Below, one piece after another: positions 26,243 through 34,853 of a DNA stretch of 64,000 nucleotides; position 1 is the stretch's first letter, and each line of letters begins with the position of its first letter. This stretch comes from a virus. The position numbers and the translations under genes are program-made. Location: IMG/VR virus record IMGVR_UViG_3300025647_000019, positions 29,965 to 93,964 of that record; one strand, given 5' to 3'. Under the pieces are notes generated by a model. It had not been told where the DNA came from. It searched no databases and saw only the letters and a program-made list of their open reading frames with translations.

Positions 26243-26271
26243 TTTACTTTAATAGGTTTTTGTAATATAAT
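26243..26271 (+). promoter_or_regulatory. Sigma70-type promoter before the dNMP kinase
   Basis: TTTACT (26243-26248), 17-nt spacer, TATAAT (26266-26271), 26 nt before the ATG. Perfect -10. Confidence 0.8.
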
Positions 26272-26296
26272 AGTTGAAACTAACTAGGAGGTTTTA

Positions 26297-26836
26297 ATGA
26301 TCATTCATATGGAAGGCCCAGATCGTTGTGGTAAAACCACAATTGCAAAATATTTGGCCAAGGTTTATAATCTAGAATATTGGCGATATAGTAATGTAGA
26401 TGAAACATTAAGAAGAAATCCCGATCACTGGAAATATATTCTACGATATTATTATTCTGAAATTCCTGAATTTGCTAAAATGCTAGAAAATCAAGGTAGT
26501 GGTTTAATTTTAGATCGAAACTATATCACTGAATGGGTTTATTCTAAATTATTTAAAAGAGATACATATCCCATTATTTTGGCTGACCTAGAAAGCCAAT
26601 ATGCAGAATTAGGAGCAGTTACCATTTATTGTACTAAAAAGAAATATGATGATTTTGAAGATGAGTTTGTAACAAAAAATCAGATTGATGAAATAAAAGA
26701 ACTCTATGAAAATTATTTTTTGATCTTTTCTAAAATGCCGGTTCTTTGGTTAGATACAACTAATGAGGATTTAGAAAAACAATTAGAAATTATTGATGAA
26801 TTTTTAAAGGAGAATGTTAATGTGGATGAAAATTAA
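26297..26836 (+). CDS. Thymidylate / deoxynucleotide monophosphate kinase
   Basis: 179 residues of the P-loop kinase fold: GPDRCGKTT (Walker A, 7-15), SGLILDRNYITEWVYS (the D-R of the family), and a C-terminal IYCTKKK lid-like region. It phosphorylates dTMP or, as T4 gp1 does, several dNMPs, which would be needed to make triphosphates of any modified base. AGGAGG upstream of the ATG. Its substrate cannot be told from sequence; the neighbouring dUTPase supports a role in dTTP supply. Confidence 0.75.
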   Translation: MIIHMEGPDRCGKTTIAKYLAKVYNLEYWRYSNVDETLRRNPDHWKYILRYYYSEIPEFAKMLENQGSGLILDRNYITEWVYSKLFKRDTYPIILADLESQYAELGAVTIYCTKKKYDDFEDEFVTKNQIDEIKELYENYFLIFSKMPVLWLDTTNEDLEKQLEIIDEFLKENVNVDEN

Positions 26837-27242
26837 AAAATTAAATGGACGAGCAAAATTACCAACAAGAGCCCATTCAACTGATGCTGGTATGGATGTA
26901 TATTCAATGAACAATGTTGTTATTGCTCCCGAGGGTGATTACTTATTTCCTCTTGGATGGGCTTGTGAAATACCAAGAAATTGGGCATTAATTGTAAAAG
27001 AAAAATCCGGTAGGGCTGTTAAAGATAAATTAGATGTTGGTGCATGTGTAATTGATTCGGGGTATCGTGGAGAAGTTCATGTTCACTTATTTAATAATTC
27101 AAAAATTCCCGTTGAAATAAAAGAAGGTGAAAAAATTGCACAGATGCTTTTGGTTCCTTGTTGGTGTGGGACTCCAGAAGAAGTTGATGAACTTGATAAT
27201 ACTCCTAGGGGTTCAGGGGGGTTTGGATCTACTGGATTATAG
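26820..27242 (+). CDS. dut: dUTPase (dUTP pyrophosphatase)
   Basis: 140 residues of the trimeric dUTPase: motif 1 AHSTDAGMDVYS, motif 2 EKSGRAVK (S-G-x-A), motif 3 GVGACVIDSGYRGEVHVHL (the catalytic Asp in IDSGYRG), motif 4 GEKIAQMLLVPC, motif 5 RGSGGFGSTG at the end. It hydrolyses dUTP to dUMP and diphosphate. The start at 26820 is chosen because AAAGGAGA lies six bases upstream; another ATG six bases earlier lies too close. Overlaps the kinase gene by 17 nt. Confidence 0.9.
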   Translation: MWMKIKKLNGRAKLPTRAHSTDAGMDVYSMNNVVIAPEGDYLFPLGWACEIPRNWALIVKEKSGRAVKDKLDVGACVIDSGYRGEVHVHLFNNSKIPVEIKEGEKIAQMLLVPCWCGTPEEVDELDNTPRGSGGFGSTGL

Positions 27243-27251
27243 AACAAATTG

Positions 27252-27280
27252 TTTACATTTGTTGATAAGTGGTGTATAAT
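27252..27280 (+). promoter_or_regulatory. Sigma70-type promoter before DNA polymerase
   Basis: TTTACA (27252-27257), 17-nt spacer, TATAAT (27275-27280). 32 nt before the polymerase start. Confidence 0.8.
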
Positions 27281-27312
27281 TGTATTATATACCATTTTTA
27301 TTAGGAGAGGTT

Positions 27313-29781
27313 ATGGCAAACACAACATATAAAATTTCTAGAATATGTTCTTCGTTTAATTATGGGAGATGGAATATCCATAAATTTGGCTATACTCCTA
27401 AAGGGGAATTTGTAAAAGTAAAGTCCGATTTTACTGATTATTTTTATTTTAATTCCGAAGAAGTTTCAAATTTAATTCCCTTTAATAAATTAGATCAAAA
27501 TGACTATGGGGATTATATGTCGGTTTATGGAAAACCGACTCGTAAAATTGAATACAGATCAATAAAAGAAAAAAATCAAGTTGTATCTCAATATCCTGAA
27601 TCAGTATATGAAGCAGATGTTCCCCCCGAGTTTAAATACCTTATGGAAATAAAACATGAATGGGCAGATTCATCTGAAAGACATATTCTATATTTTGATA
27701 TTGAAACATGGGCAAAAGATATAAGTTCTACTCCAGAAAGACCTGATGCTCCCATCACTTCTATTCAGCTTTACTCTACTAGGTTTCAGAGATACTTTTT
27801 GTTTGCTTGGCATCCGGAAAAGACTTCGGATTTCTCAGTTCCTAAAATTCTCCAGAATGAAGAAGTAACTTATATCTTTAGTAAAGACGAACGTGGAGTA
27901 ATTGAATCCTTTATTGCTTTTTTTGAAGAATATTCCCCAGATATTATATCTGGATGGTGGTCTGCTGGATTTGACTTACCATATATTCTTAATCGATGTT
28001 CCAGATTAAACATTGACTATAATCGTTTATCTCCAATAGGAAAAGTAAATCACTATCAAAAAAAGGGAAACTGGAAAACCTATATCAGTGGTGTTGATCA
28101 CATTGATATGCTTGAAGCAATAAAAGACATTGGATATAATCTTCCAAATTATAAACTTGCCACTGCTGCAAAAGAAATCCTTCAAGATCCTGATATTGAA
28201 AAGCTTACTGAAGTTACTTGGGCAGATTGGATGGACAATTTTGGGGGCTTTATAAAATACGGTCTTAGGGATGTCGAGATCCTTAAAGAAATAGATGAAG
28301 AACTAAAGATTTTTGACCTGTACTGCACGATTCAGAAACTTACAAACATTACTACGCTCGGTGAAGTTATGTTTAAATCGTCCGTTGTAGATAAGTTTAT
28401 TTTGACTGAAAGCCACGGAGAATATGTTTTCCCAACTCGTTCAACTTCATCTAGACAGAAATATATGGGTGCACATGTGATGGATCCTAAACCGGGTCTT
28501 CACAAGGATGTAGCTATTTTTGACTTTGCTTCGCTTTATCCAACATCCATTATGACGTTTAATATCTCTCCCGAGACTTTCATTTGCTCAGATAAGCAAC
28601 TTGAAAGAAGAGGATTAACAATAGATGATGTTATCGAGAATTTAAACAAAAGAAACATTCCATTTATCGATACAGGATATGATACAGAACTATTTGGAAA
28701 TAGATACTTGTTTTATTCTCACAGTCATAGATTGGGGATTTTTCCCAAGATCCTTAAAAAGATGTATGAAGAAAGAAAAGCAATCAAATCCGAAATGAGA
28801 AATGAATCTGATGAACATAAATTGAATACTTTAGATAAGCATCAGCAAGCAATTAAATTGATTCTTAATTCTGCTTATGGTGCTTTAGGATTTAATTATT
28901 TTAGATTATATAAACCTGAATGTGCTGATTCTATTACTTACTTTGCTAGACAAGCATTATATTTTGCCCAGGAAAGTTTGCAAAAAGAAGGAATGGAAGT
29001 TATATACCAAGATACAGACTCTGAATTTGCTCTTCAAAATGGGAAAACTGCTACCGAAATTAATATGTGGGTTGACCGATTCAATGGAAGTGAAGTTATT
29101 GAATTTGCTCAGCAATATAATAATGGGGAAATAGAATCTTTTGAAGATTATCTTACTCTTGAAATGGAATATGAAAAAGATCTAGAAAGAATTTATTTCG
29201 GTTATGATGATAAATTAAAAATTGGTGTTAAGAAAAGATATTATGGGATTATTCGTAATTCCCGAAAGAAGTATATTCGGGGATTGAATATCATTCGAAA
29301 AGATACTCCAGAATTCCTAAAAAAGAAATTAGATGTTCTTTCTGAATTGGCAGTCAATGATGCTCTTCAGATAAAACATCTTGAAACAATCAAAAAATTG
29401 ATAAAGCTTCAGGATCTAAAAAATATCGGAATAACTAAAGCATTTGGAAAAAGATTCGATGCTTATGATAAAACTCAGCCACAACATTTAGTTGCTGCTA
29501 AATGGGCAAATGAAATTTTAGGTTGCAATATAAACCATACACATAATCCATATTTGTTTTATGTTATTTCAAAATGTGAAGATCATCTTCCCAAAGGAAA
29601 AAGAAATAAAGCAATTTGCTTACTTGAGGAGGATCTAGAAAAGGCAAAAACAAATCCGGATCTTTTCGAAATCGATTATGACATATATTTCAGAAAACAA
29701 GTATTAGATCAACTTGAGGAGTTTGATCTTATTCCCTCTGTTAAAAATGTTATTGCAGAATATAAGGAGAAAATGAAATGA
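27313..29781 (+). CDS. 43: Family B DNA polymerase (T4 gp43-like)
   Basis: 822 residues with all family B motifs: exonuclease DIE (Asp129, Glu131), FDLPYILNR (Exo II), YGLRDVEILK (Exo III); polymerase motif A DFASLYPTS, motif B LNSAYGALG, motif C YQDTDSE. Both polymerase and 3'-5' proofreading residues are intact. The replicative polymerase of the phage. AGGAGAGG upstream of ATG 27313. Slightly shorter than T4 gp43 (898). The end has a short PIP-like hydrophobic tail (EFDLIPSVKNVIAEY). Confidence 0.95.
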   Translation: MANTTYKISRICSSFNYGRWNIHKFGYTPKGEFVKVKSDFTDYFYFNSEEVSNLIPFNKLDQNDYGDYMSVYGKPTRKIEYRSIKEKNQVVSQYPESVYEADVPPEFKYLMEIKHEWADSSERHILYFDIETWAKDISSTPERPDAPITSIQLYSTRFQRYFLFAWHPEKTSDFSVPKILQNEEVTYIFSKDERGVIESFIAFFEEYSPDIISGWWSAGFDLPYILNRCSRLNIDYNRLSPIGKVNHYQKKGNWKTYISGVDHIDMLEAIKDIGYNLPNYKLATAAKEILQDPDIEKLTEVTWADWMDNFGGFIKYGLRDVEILKEIDEELKIFDLYCTIQKLTNITTLGEVMFKSSVVDKFILTESHGEYVFPTRSTSSRQKYMGAHVMDPKPGLHKDVAIFDFASLYPTSIMTFNISPETFICSDKQLERRGLTIDDVIENLNKRNIPFIDTGYDTELFGNRYLFYSHSHRLGIFPKILKKMYEERKAIKSEMRNESDEHKLNTLDKHQQAIKLILNSAYGALGFNYFRLYKPECADSITYFARQALYFAQESLQKEGMEVIYQDTDSEFALQNGKTATEINMWVDRFNGSEVIEFAQQYNNGEIESFEDYLTLEMEYEKDLERIYFGYDDKLKIGVKKRYYGIIRNSRKKYIRGLNIIRKDTPEFLKKKLDVLSELAVNDALQIKHLETIKKLIKLQDLKNIGITKAFGKRFDAYDKTQPQHLVAAKWANEILGCNINHTHNPYLFYVISKCEDHLPKGKRNKAICLLEEDLEKAKTNPDLFEIDYDIYFRKQVLDQLEEFDLIPSVKNVIAEYKEKMK

Positions 29782-30101
29782 GAACACGTTGGGATGAATT
29801 AAGAAGAATGGCTGGAGGAATTAATATTCCAGGTCCAGAAAGAATGGGTAAAACCTTTGTTGAACTTTTTTGTCATTGTGATTTTGAACCTTTTGGTCGT
29901 GCCTCTGAAATGTGGGAATATGTTTGGACATTACATTTTCCAGAAGCACCAAGAATGTGGAAATCAACAAAAGGTTGGGTTCAATCTCACACTCATCCAT
30001 ATGGAATGCAATTCAGGGGAAGATCAGTTGAAGATGTTATGAAACAAGCAGAAGATTTTTTTGGTGAATTGGAGAAACAAAATGACAGACCCAAGAAGTA
30101 A
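29778..30101 (+). CDS. Unknown Trp/His-rich small protein
   Basis: 107 residues rich in Trp, His and Met (WEYVWTLHFPEAPRMWKSTK, THPYGMQFRGRSVED). It begins in the last codons of the polymerase gene and ends inside the dCMP deaminase. No recognised family. Conserved-looking aromatic clusters suggest a small folded domain. Function unknown. Confidence 0.5.
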   Translation: MRTRWDELRRMAGGINIPGPERMGKTFVELFCHCDFEPFGRASEMWEYVWTLHFPEAPRMWKSTKGWVQSHTHPYGMQFRGRSVEDVMKQAEDFFGELEKQNDRPKK

Positions 30102-30630
30102 AGTTATGTGTGAATATTGTATGGACACACAAGTATATACTGCAAACCCAATGGACCCACCCCATTCGTGTCCATATTGTACACCAGCAGAAAATAGAGC
30201 AATAAGTTGGGATAGTATATGGATGGATCTTGCAAAGTCCATTGCTTTAAGATCAACATGTAAAACTCCAAATAGACAAGTTGGGTGTGTTATTGTATCA
30301 TCTGATAATTCAAGAGTATTAGCTCTTGGATATAACGGTTCAGCAAAGGGTGACGATAATTCTTGTGAATATGGAACTGGTCAAGCATTTAATAGTCGAT
30401 GTACATGTATTCACGCTGAAATGAATGCTCTGACTAAACTTGACACAACGAATCCATGTGATAAGAAAATGTATTTAACATTGTCCCCGTGTGATGTATG
30501 TTGGAAATTGATTGTTAATGCTGGTATTAAGGAATTAATTTTCGATGAAAAATATGGAACAACTGGTGAAAATTTAAAGTATCTAACACATTTAGGAATT
30601 TTGGTGAGGAAATTTAATGGAGATTATTGA
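30082..30630 (+). CDS. cd: dCMP deaminase with N-terminal zinc ribbon
   Basis: 182 residues. Catalytic zinc motif HAEMNAL (His and Glu) with PCDVC, as in deoxycytidylate deaminases; GYNGSAKGDDNSCEYG is the substrate loop. The N-terminal 35 residues carry a separate C-x2-C and C-x2-C pair (MCEYC, CPYC), not present in most bacterial enzymes. It converts dCMP to dUMP, feeding thymidylate synthase. ATG 30082 follows TTGGAGAAAC. Overlaps both neighbours. Confidence 0.85.
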   Translation: MTDPRSKVMCEYCMDTQVYTANPMDPPHSCPYCTPAENRAISWDSIWMDLAKSIALRSTCKTPNRQVGCVIVSSDNSRVLALGYNGSAKGDDNSCEYGTGQAFNSRCTCIHAEMNALTKLDTTNPCDKKMYLTLSPCDVCWKLIVNAGIKELIFDEKYGTTGENLKYLTHLGILVRKFNGDY

Positions 30631-30826
30631 TATTAAAGAAAACAGATACCAAGTAATCCGAAAATATATAAATCCGGATAAAGAATTTATAGAGAAATTA
30701 AGTAAATTCTATAGAGAACAATATTCAGATTATGAACTAATTAAAACAAGAAATAAAAATGAGTATCTTATGTGTCGATTGATACATAATTTGACTTTTG
30801 TAGAAGAGAATAATATTTATATATAA
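30617..30826 (+). CDS. Unknown small protein
   Basis: 69 residues, charged and helical (YINPDKEFIEKLSKFYREQY). Starts inside the dCMP deaminase end. No motif. Function unknown. Confidence 0.45.
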   Translation: MEIIDIKENRYQVIRKYINPDKEFIEKLSKFYREQYSDYELIKTRNKNEYLMCRLIHNLTFVEENNIYI

Positions 30827-30843
30827 GAAGGTTGAGAGGTTAA

Positions 30844-31026
30844 ATGAAAGTCACAAAAGACACATTAAGAGAATTAATAAAACAAGTAATAGACGAAATG
30901 TCTGATGATGAAATTATTACTTCAGAAATAGTTTCTAATACGACAGCAAACGTAGCTGGATATGATGGTCCTTTACAAAAAAAACCTGTAAAAAGGAAAT
31001 TGAGTAAGAAAAAAGATAAGGATTAA
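30844..31026 (+). CDS. Small protein with shared helical N-terminus
   Basis: 60 residues. MKVTKDTLRELIKQVIDEMS matches the targeting-like N-terminal peptide family (divergent copy, I-D-E end), followed by a disordered polar region and a Lys-rich tail (KKPVKRKLSKKKDKD) that could bind nucleic acid. AGAGGTTAA upstream. If the peptide is processed, this could be a packaged basic protein like T4 internal proteins; this is a guess. Confidence 0.5.
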   Translation: MKVTKDTLRELIKQVIDEMSDDEIITSEIVSNTTANVAGYDGPLQKKPVKRKLSKKKDKD

Positions 31027-31028
31027 TA

Positions 31029-31232
31029 ATGGAGTTTGCTGATCTGCTAATAGCAATATTTAAACAATATGGCGCCCCTGGACTTGCTATTGTTGGTGGG
31101 TTATATTATATAAAGGCTCTAGATTCAAAAATAGATAGGTTAACAAATTTAACCTATAAAACTTTTGGTGTTATGCTTTCATTAGTTGATGACAAATTTA
31201 GAAGAGACTTAATTGATAAGGGAGATGATTAG
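31029..31232 (+). CDS. Holin-like small membrane protein (candidate)
   Basis: 67 residues with one membrane segment (YGAPGLAIVGGLYYIKAL) and a charged C-terminal tail with a short coiled helix, the topology of BhlA-type holins. It lies in the lysis region just before the endolysin genes. Holin identity rests on topology and location; a spanin or other membrane protein remains possible. Confidence 0.5.
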   Translation: MEFADLLIAIFKQYGAPGLAIVGGLYYIKALDSKIDRLTNLTYKTFGVMLSLVDDKFRRDLIDKGDD

Positions 31233-31235
31233 GCA

Positions 31236-31844
31236 ATGTTATTATTAGATGTTGTTTTTATCGGGTCTATAGTTATTATTCTATTTATATTATTTAAAAA
31301 ATTAAAGAAACAAAATAAAATATTAACACAAATAGAAAATCAATATGAAGGGACTCTTCTTTCGTTTGTCAATGACAATAATTTAGCGGAAGTCGATATT
31401 GATTTTTTAAATCCTGGAGATCTAAAAAAAAAATCAAGGGGAAATGAAGTAATAAGATTTGTTGGTGTTGACATTAATAAAGGATATGACTTTATTGAGG
31501 CTAAACACGAAAAGGGTTATATATTTGGACCCCACGTTCATCATAACTCAAGTGAATTTTTTTATGTAGTATCTGGGAAGATAAAAATCACCGAATGTAG
31601 TAGGGCTATAAAACAATGTGAAAAATGTAAAGGTGATTGTGGATTATACGGGGGGAATGATAATGGATTTATTGATACCTTTATTTTAAATTCAGGGGAC
31701 CATTACTTTTTAACTGCTGAAACTTATCATACATTTGAGGCATTGGAGGATTCATTTGTGATTGTTGTTACAATGCCGCCAATTGGAAAATTATATTTAG
31801 ATCAATATAACATATACAATAAAGACGCTGTTCATAAGGGATAA
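31236..31844 (+). CDS. Membrane-anchored cupin-domain protein
   Basis: 202 residues. Residues 3-21 form one membrane segment, followed by a coiled-coil linker and a cupin domain at about 80-195 with motif GPHVHHNSSEFFYVVSGK (His, His, Glu metal ligands) and a second strand pair with GDHYFLTAETYHTF. A Cys cluster (CEKCKGDCG) near residue 130 may bind metal. It lies between the holin-like gene and the endolysin. Anchored cupins are uncommon in phages; binding of a small sugar or metal compound is possible. Role unknown. Confidence 0.6.
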   Translation: MLLLDVVFIGSIVIILFILFKKLKKQNKILTQIENQYEGTLLSFVNDNNLAEVDIDFLNPGDLKKKSRGNEVIRFVGVDINKGYDFIEAKHEKGYIFGPHVHHNSSEFFYVVSGKIKITECSRAIKQCEKCKGDCGLYGGNDNGFIDTFILNSGDHYFLTAETYHTFEALEDSFVIVVTMPPIGKLYLDQYNIYNKDAVHKG

Positions 31845-31864
31845 TGCTGTTCATAAGGAATAAT
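31827..31864 (+). repeat. 19-bp tandem duplication around a gene junction
   Basis: GCTGTTCATAAGGgATAAT and GCTGTTCATAAGGaATAAT occur back to back. The duplication covers the last codons and stop of the cupin gene and supplies a second AAGGA ribosome site for the endolysin. One base differs. Confidence 0.85.
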
Positions 31865-31869
31865 AAGTT

Positions 31870-32460
31870 ATGAATATTTGGGTATTTTTTGAAATATTTA
31901 ATAGATTAAATAAAAGGCTTAGAAAACTTATGTCAAAAAACGAGATTGAAATACAAACATTAAAATTGGAAAGGAATCCAAGAAACCCCAATTGGGGTCA
32001 AAGAGATATTTCTTTGATAAATAAAATAATAGTTCATCAAGAACTTGGAGAAGGAACAACTGAGCAAGTTCACGCATATCATATAAGTAAAGAATCACAT
32101 TTAAAACCAGGTGTTGGAGCTCCGGCCATAGCATACCATTTTACAATTGAAAAAGATGGAACTATATATAAAGTAAATGATCTTACAGATGTCACTTGGC
32201 ATTGTGCAGGAGAAAATCTTCAAAGCATTGGAATAATGGCTGTGGGAGATTTTGCATGTAAAGATAATATTAATGGAAAGGCCCCAACACAAGAGCAATT
32301 GAAATCTTTAAGATTATTGTTAAATTATTTAACCGATAAATATATGATTCTTAAAGCTAATGTTTATGGGCATAAAGACTTTGGGAAAGAATCTTGCCCG
32401 GGATTTGTTTTATATGATTTTGTTCAAGATTATAAAAAAGAAAGCTTTAATGTAGTATGA
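31870..32460 (+). CDS. N-acetylmuramoyl-L-alanine amidase, endolysin (Amidase_2)
   Basis: 196 residues. Amidase_2/PGRP fold with zinc ligands His56 (IIVHQE), His168 and Cys176 (GHKDFGKESCPG); AIAYHFTIEKDGTIYKVN and IGIMAVGDFA are the usual core strands. It cuts the amide bond between MurNAc and L-alanine in peptidoglycan. ATG 31870 is used; ATG 31930 (MSKNEIEIQ) is an alternative without the N-terminal amphipathic stretch MNIWVFFEIF. Together with the membrane genes upstream it forms a lysis cassette. Confidence 0.85.
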   Translation: MNIWVFFEIFNRLNKRLRKLMSKNEIEIQTLKLERNPRNPNWGQRDISLINKIIVHQELGEGTTEQVHAYHISKESHLKPGVGAPAIAYHFTIEKDGTIYKVNDLTDVTWHCAGENLQSIGIMAVGDFACKDNINGKAPTQEQLKSLRLLLNYLTDKYMILKANVYGHKDFGKESCPGFVLYDFVQDYKKESFNVV

Positions 32461-34853
32461 AAGTAAAATACCATAAATTTACAGGTAGTATGCCTATTAT
32501 TTTTGTAGAGAGATTTTCAGATTTTGCTACAAAAATAGGATGTCGTCGGGAAGAATTAGAAGAAGGAACTGAATTTGATGGTGGAAAATATTTTAGAACT
32601 ATTGGATTTAAAGGATCTCCACTAAAATTTGCTGTATTTGAAGACTCAATGATGAGAACTCTTTTTGGTACTAGACGAAATGATATAGTTGATGCTACCT
32701 TGGCAATGTATGTTTCCGAAAAGAAATATCCATTAAACAGTAAATTATCAATGAATAATGCAATTAAAATGACTTTAGAAAATGATGCTCAAGGAGCATA
32801 TAGAATTTTACAAAAAGTTTATTTGAATAAATTTAAGGTTGAGAATCCATATCACAAAATAGCTATTCAAGAAGGATTTATCAATGAAGTTCCAGATAAA
32901 CATTTGAATGAACCCGGTGATGCTGAAAAATATAAAGATTCCCATACTCATGTTTCAGGGGGGGAAGGAAATCTTTATATGGTTGGAAAAATGCCACAAG
33001 AAAAGGCACAAGAAAAAGCAAAGAAACAAGGTGCCGATGCTAAACTTGTCAAAGGAAAAATGGTTCCATTATCACCCGAGGAAAAAAAACCATTAGATGG
33101 TGATAAACAAAAACCCCAACAAGAACCAAAAGAGCCTAAAAAAAGAGAAGTTAAAATTGTCAAGACAGATACCGGAGAAGAAATCTCTCCTGAAGAATTA
33201 CCGACTGATACAACGGGAAATGCCGAGCAAGAAAAAACTGGGGGAGGTCAAATTACCCCTGACAAAGTATCAGACAAAAACTTTGATAATATGATTTCGG
33301 CAATTAAAAAGTCTGGGAATAAATCAAAGGAAATAGATGAAGTAATTTCTCTTTTGGAAAAAGCAAAAAAAGGTGAACCAATTTCTACTGCCGAAGCTAA
33401 ATTTATTGGACAATATATTCGACCAACTGAAAGCCCAAAAAATGTTTATATGACACATTCTCAAGTACCAGGAAACCCTCTAGAAGATTTTGGAAAAAAG
33501 GGTATTAAAAGAAACTATGATAAAATTGGAAACCCGACATTAAATAGATTATTAAAACAACTTGGAATCCCTGAAGCAGTCCAAACCCTTACTGGTAGCT
33601 CTAAAATGAAACCAGAAAAAATATTCATAGATGAAAATGGCGATACTAGAACAACAAAAGTTAAAATGGGGGCAGGATCTAAAGGACTTACTATCAATGG
33701 AAGAACTTTAAAAGAAAAGAAAATCCCCGATGGATCTAAATTTGTTGATTATTATCTTCAGCAAGGACTTTCTCAAGAAGAAGCTAAATCTAAAGCAAAA
33801 AATGCTATAAGAGCCTTGAAAAAGTATAATAAAGGGATTGAATATTTCAGAAATGTTATTCAATCTGAAGGAACTGATGCTTTATCAACCATAGATATTA
33901 TTCCAGGGGTTCATCCAACAACATCAGAAAATCGTAGAAAATTAATTGATAAAGCCATTGATGATACAGTATTAAAAATGGCTCAATTAACTGAAGGACA
34001 TAATAAAGAAGAAATAATTAAAGGATTAGAAAAATTAAAAAAAGCTAATTCCGATAATTTTGAACAAATAATGGATGAAGCTCTTCACCCCTTAATGACA
34101 GATAAACTATTAAGAGACGGAGGAGCAGATCTTGTTGAAGTTATTAGCTATGTAAAAGCTTTAGTTAATGGATATGAAGCTTATATGCCTGCAGAAGGAA
34201 ATTGGCCATTAGGTGATGTTTTGATTTTACCCGGTGAAGATACTCCTTTAAAGACTATTGAAGATATGGCAACACATCTCGACATGATTGCAGTTTCATT
34301 AGAAAATCAATCAGTTAAAAAGAATGCTGGGGCTGCCAGTGCAGCAAAAAATAAAATTGAACAGTCATCATTCGTAGATCCACCTCCGGGAGTAAAAGAA
34401 GATCTCCAAAAAATGGAAGGTGAGATTTATGATGATATCTGGAATAATAACAACTTAGATAAAGCAGAAGAAGCTATATATGAACTATATCAAAAATATG
34501 GATTAGATCCAAAAAAATATTTAAAAGATCCAAGTGCAAAACAAATTGATAAAGTTTTAAAAATGAACTTAAAAGCAAACCCAGAATTGGATAAAAAAGA
34601 GCATAGAAGACAATTAGAATTAGAATATTTAAATGGAATGCTTTTACAGGATGTTCATAATGCTTATATTGATACTCAATTTTATTCAAATGAAGTATAT
34701 AAGGTTCAGAAAAATAATTTTACAACGAATAGATCTAACGGGGTTACAAAAATCGCATATATGAAATATGCCTTTAATAACAAATATAGTAAAAGTGGAA
34801 AACCCGATACTAGAATTGCTGGACTTATGGTAAATAAAGATAGGATGAAATAA
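32457..34853 (+). CDS. Large unknown protein with candidate protease-processing sites
   Basis: 798 residues. An N-terminal domain (1-130), a linker with SHTHVSGGEG and a long Lys/Glu/Pro-rich disordered part (about 185-260), then a helical half. Sites like AIQEGF and HLNEP are I/L-x-E type and would suit a gp21-like prohead protease, so it may be packaged in the virion. No catalytic motif recognised. It is 4-nt overlapping with both endolysin and the NMNAT-like gene. Confidence 0.5.
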   Translation: MKVKYHKFTGSMPIIFVERFSDFATKIGCRREELEEGTEFDGGKYFRTIGFKGSPLKFAVFEDSMMRTLFGTRRNDIVDATLAMYVSEKKYPLNSKLSMNNAIKMTLENDAQGAYRILQKVYLNKFKVENPYHKIAIQEGFINEVPDKHLNEPGDAEKYKDSHTHVSGGEGNLYMVGKMPQEKAQEKAKKQGADAKLVKGKMVPLSPEEKKPLDGDKQKPQQEPKEPKKREVKIVKTDTGEEISPEELPTDTTGNAEQEKTGGGQITPDKVSDKNFDNMISAIKKSGNKSKEIDEVISLLEKAKKGEPISTAEAKFIGQYIRPTESPKNVYMTHSQVPGNPLEDFGKKGIKRNYDKIGNPTLNRLLKQLGIPEAVQTLTGSSKMKPEKIFIDENGDTRTTKVKMGAGSKGLTINGRTLKEKKIPDGSKFVDYYLQQGLSQEEAKSKAKNAIRALKKYNKGIEYFRNVIQSEGTDALSTIDIIPGVHPTTSENRRKLIDKAIDDTVLKMAQLTEGHNKEEIIKGLEKLKKANSDNFEQIMDEALHPLMTDKLLRDGGADLVEVISYVKALVNGYEAYMPAEGNWPLGDVLILPGEDTPLKTIEDMATHLDMIAVSLENQSVKKNAGAASAAKNKIEQSSFVDPPPGVKEDLQKMEGEIYDDIWNNNNLDKAEEAIYELYQKYGLDPKKYLKDPSAKQIDKVLKMNLKANPELDKKEHRRQLELEYLNGMLLQDVHNAYIDTQFYSNEVYKVQKNNFTTNRSNGVTKIAYMKYAFNNKYSKSGKPDTRIAGLMVNKDRMK

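Noticed and set aside
32975-33697. Minus-strand frames opposite the large unknown protein
   Set aside because: Complement of Lys/Glu/Pro-rich disordered coding sequence; no start signals.
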